Source of the DNA: Paenibacillus sp. JZ16 | Lineage (GTDB): Bacteria > Bacillota > Bacilli > Paenibacillales > Paenibacillaceae | Length of the DNA: 64,000 nt | Direction: 5' to 3' | Assembly (NCBI RefSeq): GCF_015326965.1 | Contig: NZ_CP017659.1 | Location: forward strand, 5,646,001 to 5,710,000 | Shown here: positions 40,176 through 49,895 of the stretch, piece after piece | Position numbering within the stretch: position 1 is the first letter of the stretch | Layout: every line of letters begins with the position of its first letter | Program-made: the position numbers and the translations under genes | The notes under the pieces: model-generated | The model's database searches: none | What the model saw: the letters and a program-made list of their open reading frames with translations, nothing else | What the model was told of the DNA's origin: nothing

Positions 40176-42164
40176 GTGAAAATAAAGATTGAACATGTGT
40201 TATTTTTGGCTGTTAGTATTGTTTTGGTTGTTATCTTAGGCGGGTGTAGCAACGACAATGAGTTAACTATTGATCAAGTGGACGTTGTGGCCAAGGTAAT
40301 GGCGGACGGGGACTTATATGTGGAAGAGCTATTCACTTACACAGTACAAGGAGAGTATGAAAGAATTCCTAGATATATGGACAATTTCGGGGGAGCGAAT
40401 ATTGAATTTTTTGAAGCTTATGTAGCACCGAATGACCGAGAGCTCGGTAATCTTGGTTATGTTAATTTGGAGCGTTATCCGGTCTATTTAAGAACTAAAT
40501 CAGGTTCTTATTACATCGAATTACAAGCTAAAGATGAAACGAGGCAGATCTATTATCGCTATAGGCTTGATCGAGAAGCTGTGAAATATGACGATCGTGG
40601 AGAGCTGGATTGGACTGTACTCAAAGATAACAGGTTTGATCATCACAACGTAACCGTTAGGGTTTATACAGAACAGCCTGCAAAAGAGAATTTATCCGGA
40701 TATGCCTACGATCGCTCAAGAGGCAGCTTGACGGAAATAAACAATCGTTGGATTAGATACGAAAATGCCCTATTACCCGAAGGGGATAGTGCGAGGCTGA
40801 AGTTGTATTTCCCCCCAGAGGTGCTGACGGAGAGGGAAACAGAAGAGCCCTCAGCCTCACTCTCGGAACGACTGTTAGATGAACAGAAGCTTCAGCAGAG
40901 ATTCGAAAAGCGTGAACATTTACTGAAAGCGGGTCAACATATCAGCCACTGGCTGACCTATGTAGCCATAGCGGGTATCGTCTATTATTCCCTTTCGCTG
41001 CGTAGGATCTCATCCTGGTGGAGTGGTAGGCGGATCAGCTTCGAAGATCTCGCAGCGATGGATCCAATCGATCTGATTTACCTTTTCCGGAAGGGAAAGC
41101 TCCGACTTGCAGATGGGCTGGCCGGTGTATTTTCGCTGCGCCGTAAAGGCATGGTGAGTGTTTCATTAGTGCCATCAGATATGCGATTCCAGGAAGATTC
41201 GAGAGCGCCGAAGAGGCTTCCAGAGTTTACATTCAAGGGTAATCGTACAGCCCTGAAAAAACCAGACCGTTATTTGCTTGGTTGGCTGTCTCACGGTACG
41301 ACTATCCTGAACTTGGAGAGAATTTCTGGCCCTACGAAAACAGAGCGCAGAAATAAAGCGACTATGGGTAAATACATAAAGCGGATGAGAAGTCTTAAAA
41401 AGGGACTCAGCCGTTGGCAGGAGCTTGTGGAGACTGAGAATAGCAAAGGGATCATGTACAAGGAATACGCGGCGAGAAAAGTCATCATACCTGCTCTAGC
41501 TCTCATACATCTGGTTTTGCTCATCTATCTGTACATTGCAGACGTAACGCCTTGGGGATGGGTAGGAGTATTGGCCATTATTTTGGGCGGCGGACTCATA
41601 TTGGCTTCTTTTCGCTGGCGCCTCAAAAGATACATCATCATCTTTTTGGTCGTTTGCTTTTTCGTTGCAGCTCCAATTTTGTATGATCCACTGGTCGACG
41701 AATACTTGAACTTCGTAATTCTTTCATTTTTATTTGTTGGTTTTTTACCCCGAGGAGCATTAGATCAGCGTTCGGCAGCTTACCTAAGCGCTATAAAGCG
41801 GTATCGACGGAAACTGGCAAGAGGCGGACATGGCAAAGGCAGGGGTGAATATGACCGTAATCGGCTTGAAAAGATGAGAGAGGATGCGCTATTGCTTGGT
41901 GTAGGAGAACGTTTTATGAGAAAGGTAAGCAAAGAAAATCCGAATTTTATTTTCTCAGAGGCTTCTTCTCTGTTCGATAAAGATGTGGATACTGCTATCG
42001 ATTATGTCTTTATTCAATCTTGGAAAGGAATATCTGATGGAACATCTTCCGGGAGGAATAGCAGTAATGGTGACGGTGGAGCAGACGGAGGGAGCTCATA
42101 CGACTACAGTAGTGACGGTGGCTATGATGGAGGTTCTGGAGATGGTGGTGGGGGAGGAGATTGA
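40176..42164 (+). CDS. DUF2207-type membrane protein with Gly-rich tail
   Basis: 662 residues, GTG start with AGGAGG upstream. N-terminal signal with possible lipobox ILGGC. An extracellular DUF2207 domain follows (residues ~30-220: VDVVAKVMADGDLYVEELFT, RYRLDREAVKYDDRGELDWT), then a membrane helix near 265, a cytosolic part, two to four further helices (ALIHLVLLIYLYIADVTPWG; IIIFLVVCFFVAAPILY), and a Gly/Ser/Asp-rich tail ending GDGGGGGD. This is the standard DUF2207 arrangement. Function of the family is unknown. Confidence 0.88.
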   Translation: MKIKIEHVLFLAVSIVLVVILGGCSNDNELTIDQVDVVAKVMADGDLYVEELFTYTVQGEYERIPRYMDNFGGANIEFFEAYVAPNDRELGNLGYVNLERYPVYLRTKSGSYYIELQAKDETRQIYYRYRLDREAVKYDDRGELDWTVLKDNRFDHHNVTVRVYTEQPAKENLSGYAYDRSRGSLTEINNRWIRYENALLPEGDSARLKLYFPPEVLTERETEEPSASLSERLLDEQKLQQRFEKREHLLKAGQHISHWLTYVAIAGIVYYSLSLRRISSWWSGRRISFEDLAAMDPIDLIYLFRKGKLRLADGLAGVFSLRRKGMVSVSLVPSDMRFQEDSRAPKRLPEFTFKGNRTALKKPDRYLLGWLSHGTTILNLERISGPTKTERRNKATMGKYIKRMRSLKKGLSRWQELVETENSKGIMYKEYAARKVIIPALALIHLVLLIYLYIADVTPWGWVGVLAIILGGGLILASFRWRLKRYIIIFLVVCFFVAAPILYDPLVDEYLNFVILSFLFVGFLPRGALDQRSAAYLSAIKRYRRKLARGGHGKGRGEYDRNRLEKMREDALLLGVGERFMRKVSKENPNFIFSEASSLFDKDVDTAIDYVFIQSWKGISDGTSSGRNSSNGDGGADGGSSYDYSSDGGYDGGSGDGGGGGD

Positions 42165-42267
42165 CTAAGAAGTTATGGAATGGTTCCCTTCCCACATCAC
42201 GAAAAGGGAGGAAGACCAGATGGGACTGCAGTCATTGCGGTAAATAACATCATAGGCACAATCTTAG

Positions 42268-42312
42268 CCGAGCGAAAACTCAGGGCCGCTCCCTGTATTC
42301 GCTCGGTTTTTT
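42268..42312 (+). terminator. Terminator after the DUF2207 gene
   Basis: CCGAGCGAA / TTCGCTCGG with inner GGG/CCC pairing and six T residues. Confidence 0.85.
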
Positions 42313-42468
42313 CGTTATGACTGCTTTCCTATGAACTTGAAACAAAATTGAGACAGTCTTTATTCCATTGTTATATTACACTTAATTGAAGATGTTGAAT
42401 TTTATCAGATCACGACGTGTTTCTATGACTCATCGATGACTGTACTGATGCAAAGGAGAAACCTGTTT

Positions 42469-45400
42469 ATGAAAAAAATGTCCATCGTGCTGGCAGTAAC
42501 GCTCATTTTTTCGATGGTGCTTGCTCCCTTGGCTTCCGCTCAGCCCGTGCTCCGGGCTGGAAACGACTCGGTTCCGGCCGAAACGGACGGTTGGGTGTGG
42601 GTCGGGACCGCAGAAGAACTGGCTTATATCAATCGGAATCAAGCGTCTTACCTGGATCGGAATATCCGATTGACCGGCGACATCGATATGACCGGATACG
42701 ATTGGGTACCCATAGCCGATGAAGCGACCGTCTTTAGCGGTATTTTCGACGGAAGGGGACACCGGATCGAAGGTCTCACCATCGATGGAGGAGCTCTACA
42801 GTATGTCGGCTTCTTCGGCCGCGTATCGGGGGCCATCCGTAATCTAAGCATTTCCGCACAAGTCAACGGCGGCAGTTATGCCGGCGGATTGGTGGGACAC
42901 CTGATAGGCGGCAGCATTCTCAACTCGCATTCGCAGGGCACCGTTACGAGTGGCAATACGGTTTCCGTGAGCGTAGCAGGCGGGTTGGCCGGGGCAGCCA
43001 ATGGCGATTCGACCATTCTTCGCTCATCTTCATCCGCTGCCGTCAAAAGCGGCGATGCCCCCAATCAGTATGCCGGCGGGCTGGTCGGTTCACAGGGATT
43101 GGGCAGCATCAATGATTCGTATGCCACCGGAAGGGTCACGAATACGGAGAGAGGTCAATATTTCCATGGGGGCGGATTGGCCGGACAAATGATATACGGA
43201 ACAATAGCCAATAGTTATTCTACAACTGCAATCATGAAATCCGGAAGCGTCACCTATTACACGGTGGGCGGTTTTATCGGAATCGTGACGCATTCATCCA
43301 TCGACGCCTCATATTACGATAACACGACATCGGCCCAAACCGCTGGCGTGGGCGTTGGGGATATCATAGGCTCACCTCAACTCACAGGCCTAACCACCAA
43401 CGAGATGAAGACGGCCTCCAATTATGGCGGCTGGGATTTTGCGAATATGTGGGCCGTCCACACTGGCGTCAATGGGGGCTATCCGTTTCTGCGCCCGGAT
43501 ATTTTAACAATCGATCTGCCGCGGGCGGCCAAGGACGCTCCTTATTCGATGGTGATAGATGCTTTCGACGGCGCAAGTGGGGGCTTGTCATGGAGCGCCT
43601 CCGGACTTCCCAGTGGCCTATCGATGACTGCCTCTGGCAGAATCGAAGGCAGCGCTACGGTGAGCGGCGCGTTCCCGGTAACGGTCTCGGCGACCGATGC
43701 GGGCCGGAACACCGTCAGCGCGGTATTGACTCTGTACGTGGATGAACCGGCACAGGACATCGACAGGCTTACTATTAGTCCAGGCAGAGCGAACGGTTCG
43801 ACGAGCGCGACGGCAGTTCCAGGCGATCCTGGGCATACATTCGCTTATCTGCTCGAGAAGGATGCGGGGATGCGTCCTCTGGTGGGTGATGCGCTGCCTG
43901 GCGAAGCGGTCTTGTACTCGCTCGGAGCGGACATTGTGGATCCAATCCCGGGTCAATATCTCCAGGTGTTTGAACTGGATGTACAGAAGCGCATTCAGGC
44001 ATGGAGCAGCGTACAGGTGGAAGCCGCACATATTCGAGACCAAGTCCGCGTGACGGGAGTGACGCTGGATCAGACGGCATTGACCCTTGCGGCAGGAGGT
44101 GCTTCACAGAAGCTGACAGCCGTCCTTATGCCCGTGAATGCGTCGAATCAGACGGTAACCTGGAACTCCAGCGATCCGGCCGTCGCTCAGGTGGATCAGA
44201 ACGGTGAGGTGGCGCCGATTGCAGAAGGTACGGCGGTCGTTACGGTGACGACCGTCGACGGAGGGTTCACGGCCACCGCAGCAGTGACGGTCCAGTCGGT
44301 TCCAGTGGACACGGGGACGGTGATCGGCGCAGTCTACGGTACAGGGAATACGCCTCTGGTCGGTGCGGCGGTATCGGTGGGCGGAATCAAGGATATGACC
44401 GACGCCGAGGGGAGATTTACAGTGAATAACGTAGCGGCAGGCAGCCATGCACTCACGGTGACAGCAGCGGCGTATAACGATTATACGACAACCGTAAATG
44501 TCTTAGCTGGGGGGACAGTTGACGTAGGGCGCATCGATTTGAGAGCTGCCTATACCCCAGAACCGGTACTCCCATCCTATAGCTGGGTTCCGGTTTCTGC
44601 CCCATCCCCTGTACCGGACCCAAGAATGGTCGTAACGATCAACGGCAAACAAGTTCGGGTAACCGCCAAAAAAGAGCAGGAGCATGACGGGCGCACCGTT
44701 CTGAGACTGATAGCGGACTCCGATCTGGTTCGGTCATGGGTCGTTGGCGGGGAAGATATCGTCATTGACATTGACAATGAGGATCCGGTGGTGAAGGTCG
44801 ATCTCCCGGCTGAAGCGCTGCAGGTTCTCCTTTCGGCGAAGCCGAGTGCAGCCATTCGGATTGGGGTGAACGGGGCAAGCTACAGCGTTCCGCTGTACGT
44901 GCTAAGTGACCTCAAGAACCGAGCGACCGTAACGGTCGTTATTGCGAAAATGGCGGATTCCGCAAGACGCCAGCTGGATGAGGTATTGACTCGTCAAGGC
45001 TATGACATGCTGGCGGAGCCGATGAGCTTTGAGCTATACAGCAACGGCGATGTAAGAATCGAAGGGGAAGACACTTACCTCAAGCGGACATTCTTGATTA
45101 ATGATGCGGCAGGATCCGATCGTTCCACCGTCGTGTGGGTGGATGACGCAGGAAAGCCGCGCTTCGTCCCTTCCATTTTGGAAGGGGAGACAGCGACTTT
45201 TTATAGCCCATATAACGGTGTGTACACTGCGGTTCGCTCCAACCGAACTTTCGAGGATATCCAGGGACATTGGGCGCAAAGTAACATCGAGCGGATGGCG
45301 AACAAGCTGATCGTGAACGGATCGGCTGACGGCATGTTTGATCCTAACCGTACGGTGACCCGCGCCGAGTTCGTTGCGATGCTCGTACGTGCGCTCGGAC

Positions 45401-45804
45401 TCACCGAGAAACCGCAGCTTTCTTCCTATTCGGACGTTGGGCCGAACGGAATTTGGTATACCGGTGCGATAGGAGCCGCATCCGCGGCTGGCTTGATTGA
45501 AGGCTACGCCGACGGTTCGTTCCGACCGGACGCTAGGATCACGAGAGAGCAGGTGGCGGTTATGCTGGCCAGAGCAGCACGATATGCCGGCGAGCTTCCG
45601 CCAAAGGACGCTTCGACTTTGGAAAGCTTCTCGGACTATGCCCAGGTATCCGATTGGGCCAAGGGAGCGACTGCCGACCTGTTGGCCGCCGGCATGATCG
45701 AAGGCGTCGGGAAGGCTGCGTTCGCACCGCAGGCGTTTGCCACGCGCGCACAAAGCACGGTTCTCTTAAACCGAATGTTGCTCTACTTGAATTTCATGAA
45801 CTGA
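42469..45804 (+). CDS. S-layer homology (SLH) domain surface protein
   Basis: 1111 residues from ATG 42469 (AAAGGAGA upstream). Signal peptide MKKMSIVLAVTLIFSMVLAP ending LASAQ. Domains in order: GLUG-repeat region (~40-345; repeated GGLVG/GGLAG turns such as YAGGLVGHLIGGSILNSHS); Ig-like He_PIG (~355-430; GLSWSASGLPSGLSMTASG); a variable part; Big_2 Ig-like (~525-605; VTWNSSDPAVAQVDQNGEV); carboxypeptidase-regulatory-like (~615-690; GAAVSVGGIKDMTDAEGRFT); a Pro-rich linker; and three C-terminal SLH domains (~930-1110; FEDIQGHWAQSNIERMANK is the first) that attach it to pyruvylated wall polymer. Probably an adhesive or structural surface protein. Confidence 0.93.
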   Translation: MKKMSIVLAVTLIFSMVLAPLASAQPVLRAGNDSVPAETDGWVWVGTAEELAYINRNQASYLDRNIRLTGDIDMTGYDWVPIADEATVFSGIFDGRGHRIEGLTIDGGALQYVGFFGRVSGAIRNLSISAQVNGGSYAGGLVGHLIGGSILNSHSQGTVTSGNTVSVSVAGGLAGAANGDSTILRSSSSAAVKSGDAPNQYAGGLVGSQGLGSINDSYATGRVTNTERGQYFHGGGLAGQMIYGTIANSYSTTAIMKSGSVTYYTVGGFIGIVTHSSIDASYYDNTTSAQTAGVGVGDIIGSPQLTGLTTNEMKTASNYGGWDFANMWAVHTGVNGGYPFLRPDILTIDLPRAAKDAPYSMVIDAFDGASGGLSWSASGLPSGLSMTASGRIEGSATVSGAFPVTVSATDAGRNTVSAVLTLYVDEPAQDIDRLTISPGRANGSTSATAVPGDPGHTFAYLLEKDAGMRPLVGDALPGEAVLYSLGADIVDPIPGQYLQVFELDVQKRIQAWSSVQVEAAHIRDQVRVTGVTLDQTALTLAAGGASQKLTAVLMPVNASNQTVTWNSSDPAVAQVDQNGEVAPIAEGTAVVTVTTVDGGFTATAAVTVQSVPVDTGTVIGAVYGTGNTPLVGAAVSVGGIKDMTDAEGRFTVNNVAAGSHALTVTAAAYNDYTTTVNVLAGGTVDVGRIDLRAAYTPEPVLPSYSWVPVSAPSPVPDPRMVVTINGKQVRVTAKKEQEHDGRTVLRLIADSDLVRSWVVGGEDIVIDIDNEDPVVKVDLPAEALQVLLSAKPSAAIRIGVNGASYSVPLYVLSDLKNRATVTVVIAKMADSARRQLDEVLTRQGYDMLAEPMSFELYSNGDVRIEGEDTYLKRTFLINDAAGSDRSTVVWVDDAGKPRFVPSILEGETATFYSPYNGVYTAVRSNRTFEDIQGHWAQSNIERMANKLIVNGSADGMFDPNRTVTRAEFVAMLVRALGLTEKPQLSSYSDVGPNGIWYTGAIGAASAAGLIEGYADGSFRPDARITREQVAVMLARAARYAGELPPKDASTLESFSDYAQVSDWAKGATADLLAAGMIEGVGKAAFAPQAFATRAQSTVLLNRMLLYLNFMN

Positions 45805-45822
45805 TTGCAACTGAATAGATGG

Positions 45823-45858
45823 CGCGCACATTCCAACCGAGAATGTGCGCGTTTTTTT
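45823..45858 (+). terminator. Terminator after the SLH gene
   Basis: Perfect CGCGCACATTC / GAATGTGCGCG stem with 7-nt loop and seven T residues. Confidence 0.92.
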
Positions 45859-45979
45859 GCGTTTATTCCGTAATGGAGCCTATTCGTAGACTCGAAACAT
45901 AGTATAGTATAAAAAAATAGCAGGTTTATTAGTTGAAAGATTCAACGGGCGAGAAGCGGATGGAGTGAGGATGTAACGA

Positions 45980-48058
45980 ATGGAGAAGATTGCAAAACAT
46001 CGCATTATCGGCTTGGATCGGGAAATGATGAGTTTCACGGATTGGCTGACGGATTCCCGGGCGCAGACATCCATTTTTTCAATATCAGGAATTGGCGGCA
46101 TTGGCAAAACAACGCTGCTGCTGCAAATGGCCCGCACGGCAAGGCAGTCCTCGGTGCGTTCTCTTTGGCTGGACGGGCAAGGAGGTTTAACGACGTCGGG
46201 CGCTTTTCTGGCGAGTCTGGAGATGAGTCTTGCAACTGAATACGGCAGAACCAGGGCTCCGGAATCCGCGCTGCTGCCATACATCGTTAACGAGCTTCAG
46301 CTGCAGCGAACCGTTTTGTTCATAGACAATGGTGAGGAGATCGAAAAGCTGGAAGGGTGGCTGTTCTCCAGATTTCTTCCTGAGTTGAAGTCCGCCCGCG
46401 TGCTGATCGTATGTGCCTCGCGCAATGGACTGCCGCTCAAATGGCAGACGAATCCGGAATGGAAGTCCCGAATGAAAAGGTTCTCTTTGCGGTTGTTTAC
46501 TCGAGAAGAGGTCTACGATTATTTAGGCGACAGCGGCTTGTCTGCGGAATGGCAAAGGGCTATTGCCGAGAAGACGGAAGGCCATCCGTTGTCGCTTGCC
46601 TTGACCGTGGATATGCTGCTTTCCGAGTCTGTAGAGCAGTGGGATGTATGGCGAGAGGTTCCGGCTGTATTGAGCGCCGAATTTTTGCGGGAAGCGGCGT
46701 CTCCTGGCGTGTACCGTGCGCTGACGGTTTTGTCGCTTCTGCCTGTTGCCGACGAGAACATGCTGAACCGGTTGTTGGATACACCTTTGGAAGGGGCGGA
46801 CTATTACCATCTGAGGGCGCTTTCGTTCGTACGGGATACGGTGGATGGGATAACGCTGCACCAGGTCGTTGCTCGAATGTTACGGGATGACTTTACGCGC
46901 AGAAACCCCGAACAATTTGAATCGGTTCGCCATCAGGTGTTCGTCCTGCTGGCGGAACGATTCCATTCGGTCGACCAACGCATGCAGATGCACCTGAGCG
47001 CCCACATCTTGGAGCTGTACCGTGAGTTTCTGCCCTCGGCGCATGCGTATGCCAATTTCTCGTCAAGCCTGAAACCCGGCGAGCATAAGCCGTTCGAGCA
47101 GGAAGATCTCCCGTATTTGCAGCGCTTTTTGAAGGCGTCTATTCGGGGTTCCGACTGGCAGTCCGAACTGGTCGAATCTGCCGATTACCCGGTTTTGCTG
47201 GAGGAGATTGCAGCTCATTTTCCTGAAGGAATCTTTATCGTGCGGGACGAAAAAGGGATACCGCTGGCGTTCTGCGCAGGCGTATGGCTGCATGCCTTGA
47301 GCTTGCCCTTGTTGGAACGATATGCGCCTGGGTGCAGGGGGATGCTGGAGGAGGAAGTATCTTCGCTGCATCGGCTGCCACCGGAGGCAGCCGATACGAT
47401 ATTTGTGCTGTTATCCGCGGTAAACTCCGAACAATCCTTGTATCGTCCCGAGGAGCTGGGGGCCATGCTGATGCAGCAATGGCTGGTCCACATGACCGGC
47501 GGTTTGCGGGGGATTTTGGCGGCGGGGGATCCACAGTTGAATTCCTTATTGTCGATTCTGGGATTCAAAGCGTGCGGGAAAGCGACGGGATATGCGGGCA
47601 TTGATTTGACGACATGGGAGCTGGATTTTAGGCAAACGAGCTTCGATCAGTGGATTCAGCGGATCATCCGGCAAACGGAGACAGCAGCAGGACAACCGTC
47701 ACATCAGCGGGAGGATGAGTATCCCCCGGCCATTGATCGAAGCGTAATGAAGCAAATGCTGGAACGGCTGTTTGATCCCGACAAGCTGGAGGAACTCCCT
47801 GTCGTTCGGCAATTGGGTTGGGACGGGATGCAGGTGAGGGACATCATTCAAGGGATTCTGGCCGACGGACGTCCGATGGAACCTTTGACGCTGTTGGAGA
47901 AGGAAATTCTCATCGCAAGTTATTTGCGCAAGGATCGGAACAAAAGCCAGCTCGCAGCATCCTTCCATATGAGCAGAGCCACCTTTTACCGTCATATGCG
48001 TTTGGCCGAAAAACATCTGGCTTTTGTGTTAAGCGATTTGATGAGGTCCGGATTCTGA
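45980..48058 (+). CDS. STAND-type NTPase with C-terminal HTH
   Basis: 692 residues. P-loop SGIGGIGKTTLLLQMA (K43), Walker B-like RTVLFIDNGEEIE (~110-121), LIVCASRNG (sensor 1/RNBS-B-like) and EGHPLSLALTVDMLL (GxP motif), as in NB-ARC/MalT-like STAND ATPases. A winged-helix-like segment and a long helical middle follow (~250-600). The end carries an HTH (LTLLEKEILIASYLRKDRNK, then LAASFHMSRATFYRHMRLAE). Cytosolic signal-dependent transcription regulator or switch; inducer unknown. Target could be the SLH gene upstream or genes elsewhere. The ATG at 45980 has no strong SD. Confidence 0.8.
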   Translation: MEKIAKHRIIGLDREMMSFTDWLTDSRAQTSIFSISGIGGIGKTTLLLQMARTARQSSVRSLWLDGQGGLTTSGAFLASLEMSLATEYGRTRAPESALLPYIVNELQLQRTVLFIDNGEEIEKLEGWLFSRFLPELKSARVLIVCASRNGLPLKWQTNPEWKSRMKRFSLRLFTREEVYDYLGDSGLSAEWQRAIAEKTEGHPLSLALTVDMLLSESVEQWDVWREVPAVLSAEFLREAASPGVYRALTVLSLLPVADENMLNRLLDTPLEGADYYHLRALSFVRDTVDGITLHQVVARMLRDDFTRRNPEQFESVRHQVFVLLAERFHSVDQRMQMHLSAHILELYREFLPSAHAYANFSSSLKPGEHKPFEQEDLPYLQRFLKASIRGSDWQSELVESADYPVLLEEIAAHFPEGIFIVRDEKGIPLAFCAGVWLHALSLPLLERYAPGCRGMLEEEVSSLHRLPPEAADTIFVLLSAVNSEQSLYRPEELGAMLMQQWLVHMTGGLRGILAAGDPQLNSLLSILGFKACGKATGYAGIDLTTWELDFRQTSFDQWIQRIIRQTETAAGQPSHQREDEYPPAIDRSVMKQMLERLFDPDKLEELPVVRQLGWDGMQVRDIIQGILADGRPMEPLTLLEKEILIASYLRKDRNKSQLAASFHMSRATFYRHMRLAEKHLAFVLSDLMRSGF

Positions 48059-48138
48059 GCACGCATAGTAAAGGCGTAATTGTTATAGGATCCCATAGCA
48101 TCTTTACGCAGGTTGTAGCATAGGACTGCAAGTGAAAT

Positions 48139-48166
48139 ACGCATCTCTTTAGGAGGTGCGTTTTTT
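48139..48166 (+). terminator. Terminator after the STAND gene
   Basis: ACGCATCTC tttA GGAGGTGCGT plus TTTTTT; same hairpin sequence as at 38422-38450. Confidence 0.75.
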
Positions 48167-48309
48167 GAGTTCTATATTTCTAGAGATACACATGATACTG
48201 CTAAAACGGAGGTTAGCACGATACAAGAAGCATAGCGCTGTGGGGCTTCTGAATCAAAAGGCACGATTCTTCCAGATTGCATACTCCTATGCCATTGATA
48301 TGAAGGACT

Positions 48310-49177
48310 CTGGAGAATAAAACGATTGAGCATCTCAGGATTATCGGCCAGGAATTGAAAGGCATTGCCTTTCGGTTTATTTCAGCCGATATGCATGAAG
48401 ATCTCATGATGCGGCAGCTGCAGCGAGTGGCGCTAATGAGCCCAAAACGTTCTGGGACCATGCGGGGGACTTCTGGCAGGGACTGCAGACCGGTGCGAAG
48501 TCCGTGGCAAATTCGGTGAAGGATACGTCGACATCCTTGGTAGAAGACCCGCTTGACACCGCTAAGGATATGGCCTATAACATGACCATTGGGACGATCG
48601 AGGAGGCTGCCGAAACGGTGGTCTGGGGAGGCAAAATGATCTTTGATGCCGATACCCAGGTAAATTCGCCGCAGACGTCGAGGCGTCGGGCGGTGCGTTC
48701 AATTTTGCCGGACAGCAAGCAGCCATGGCCATCGCAGGCTTGACCACGCGCCGGTTAGGCGTGAAGACTCACCCGAACCTGAAGAATGATTCGGGTGGGG
48801 ATGGTGGGAAGGTTGAGGGGCCGCCGAGATTTGCAACATCAAGTGGTGATTTAAGTCAAAATTTAGTTGATCATATTCTTAATAGACATTCTGTGAATAG
48901 CACAAAGAATCAGCTCCCATTTTTACAAAAGAAAATGTCGGATGATCAAATTAACGAAATGTTAAGTAAAAAATCTTTCTTTAATAAAGAATGGTCGGAT
49001 AATAAAATTGCTGAAGCTTCTACGTTGGCTATTAACCAATTAAAACAGCAGGGAGTTACCGATGGATTGCATACTGTTACTGTTTTTGGTGAGCCAATTA
49101 AAGTATTTATTAGAAATGGAAATGTGGATTTTGTTTATGGAACAAATATGTATAAACTAAGCGATTTATTAGATTAG
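48310..49177 (+). pseudogene. Decayed WXG-type toxin with EndoU-like tip
   Basis: Fragments in several frames match the toxin at 10091. EHLRIIGQELKGIAFRFISA matches its EHIHRTSLELRGIAQRFKSA. SVKDTSTSLVEDPLDTAKDM and AYNMTIGTIEEAAETVVWGG match its LVED/YNATIGTVEDIWNTG region. The WXG head is lost and at least two frameshifts separate the parts. The final frame (48725-49177) encodes a different tip with DHILNRHSVN, then KSFFNKEWSDNKIAEAST, resembling bacterial EndoU nuclease tips. The tip and the following immunity gene are intact, so the tip could still be a donor for recombination. Confidence 0.7.
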
Positions 49178-49189
49178 GGGTGACCGGAC

Positions 49190-49726
49190 ATGTTTACTAT
49201 TTCCTTTAAAGCATATGATAATTTTGATGATATTAAACAAATGTCTGCTCAACAATTTGACCAGACAAAACAAGATATAGAAGGGATCATTGAACTGAAT
49301 TTTAACGGCAATAAATACGGATTGTTCTTTGATGATTGTCCTTTTGGCGAGGAAAGGCTTATTCGATGGTTTGTTGACTTATTAACGATTGCAAAAAAAA
49401 TAAAGGAGCATAATTATGTTGCGTATCGAATTCCAGATAGTGCAAACCTATGGCTTGAATTTATTTTGCAGGGAAAAGAGCTAAGTGTAAGCCTAGTAGA
49501 GGATGTTGATCGAAAATCAATAATAGATCTATTTATTTATAAACCATACAAGGAATTTACGTATTCACAATGGAAGGGAAGTATAATCAGCACAGTTTCT
49601 TTTGTGGAGGAAGTAATAATAAGTTCCAGCAAGCTGCTAAATTTTATAGCTGTATTGAATCCTCAACTATTAAATAGCGAGAATATTCAACTATTAGAAA
49701 ATAAAGTGCGTGAGCTAAGCTTATAA
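49190..49726 (+). CDS. Immunity protein for the EndoU-like tip
   Basis: 178-residue cytosolic protein starting 12 nt after the toxin tip, with GGGGTGACC as SD. Segments: IIELNFNGNKYGLFFDDCPF, then ERLIRWFVDLLTIAKKIKEH, and a helical C-terminus. Immunity assignment rests on position and size. Intact although the toxin head is lost. Confidence 0.65.
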   Translation: MFTISFKAYDNFDDIKQMSAQQFDQTKQDIEGIIELNFNGNKYGLFFDDCPFGEERLIRWFVDLLTIAKKIKEHNYVAYRIPDSANLWLEFILQGKELSVSLVEDVDRKSIIDLFIYKPYKEFTYSQWKGSIISTVSFVEEVIISSSKLLNFIAVLNPQLLNSENIQLLENKVRELSL

Positions 49727-49737
49727 TGAGTGTTTTT

Positions 49738-49875
49738 CTAGCTAATCACCTCAGTACAAGGAAGTGGACAATGGACTCGAAAGGGAACTTTCATAAAGAG
49801 AATGTCCTAAGAGAAAACAGTCCTCATTATGATGAGTCAATTGCTAATGATACGCATATTCCTTTTACACCATAA
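49738..49875 (+). pseudogene. Orphan toxin tip fragment
   Basis: Open frame without start, ending KWTMDSKGNFHKENVLRENS then HYDESIANDTHIPFTP and TAA at 49873. It reads like the extreme C-terminus of a polymorphic toxin. The following small gene begins 20 nt later with its own RBS. Same tip-plus-immunity pattern as at 11733-12226. Confidence 0.5.
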
Positions 49876-49895
49876 TATTGAATGAGGTGAAAAAA

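Noticed and set aside
42876..45753. Long antisense frames under the SLH gene
   Set aside because: They mirror the high-GC codon pattern of the sense gene and have no recognisable domain.
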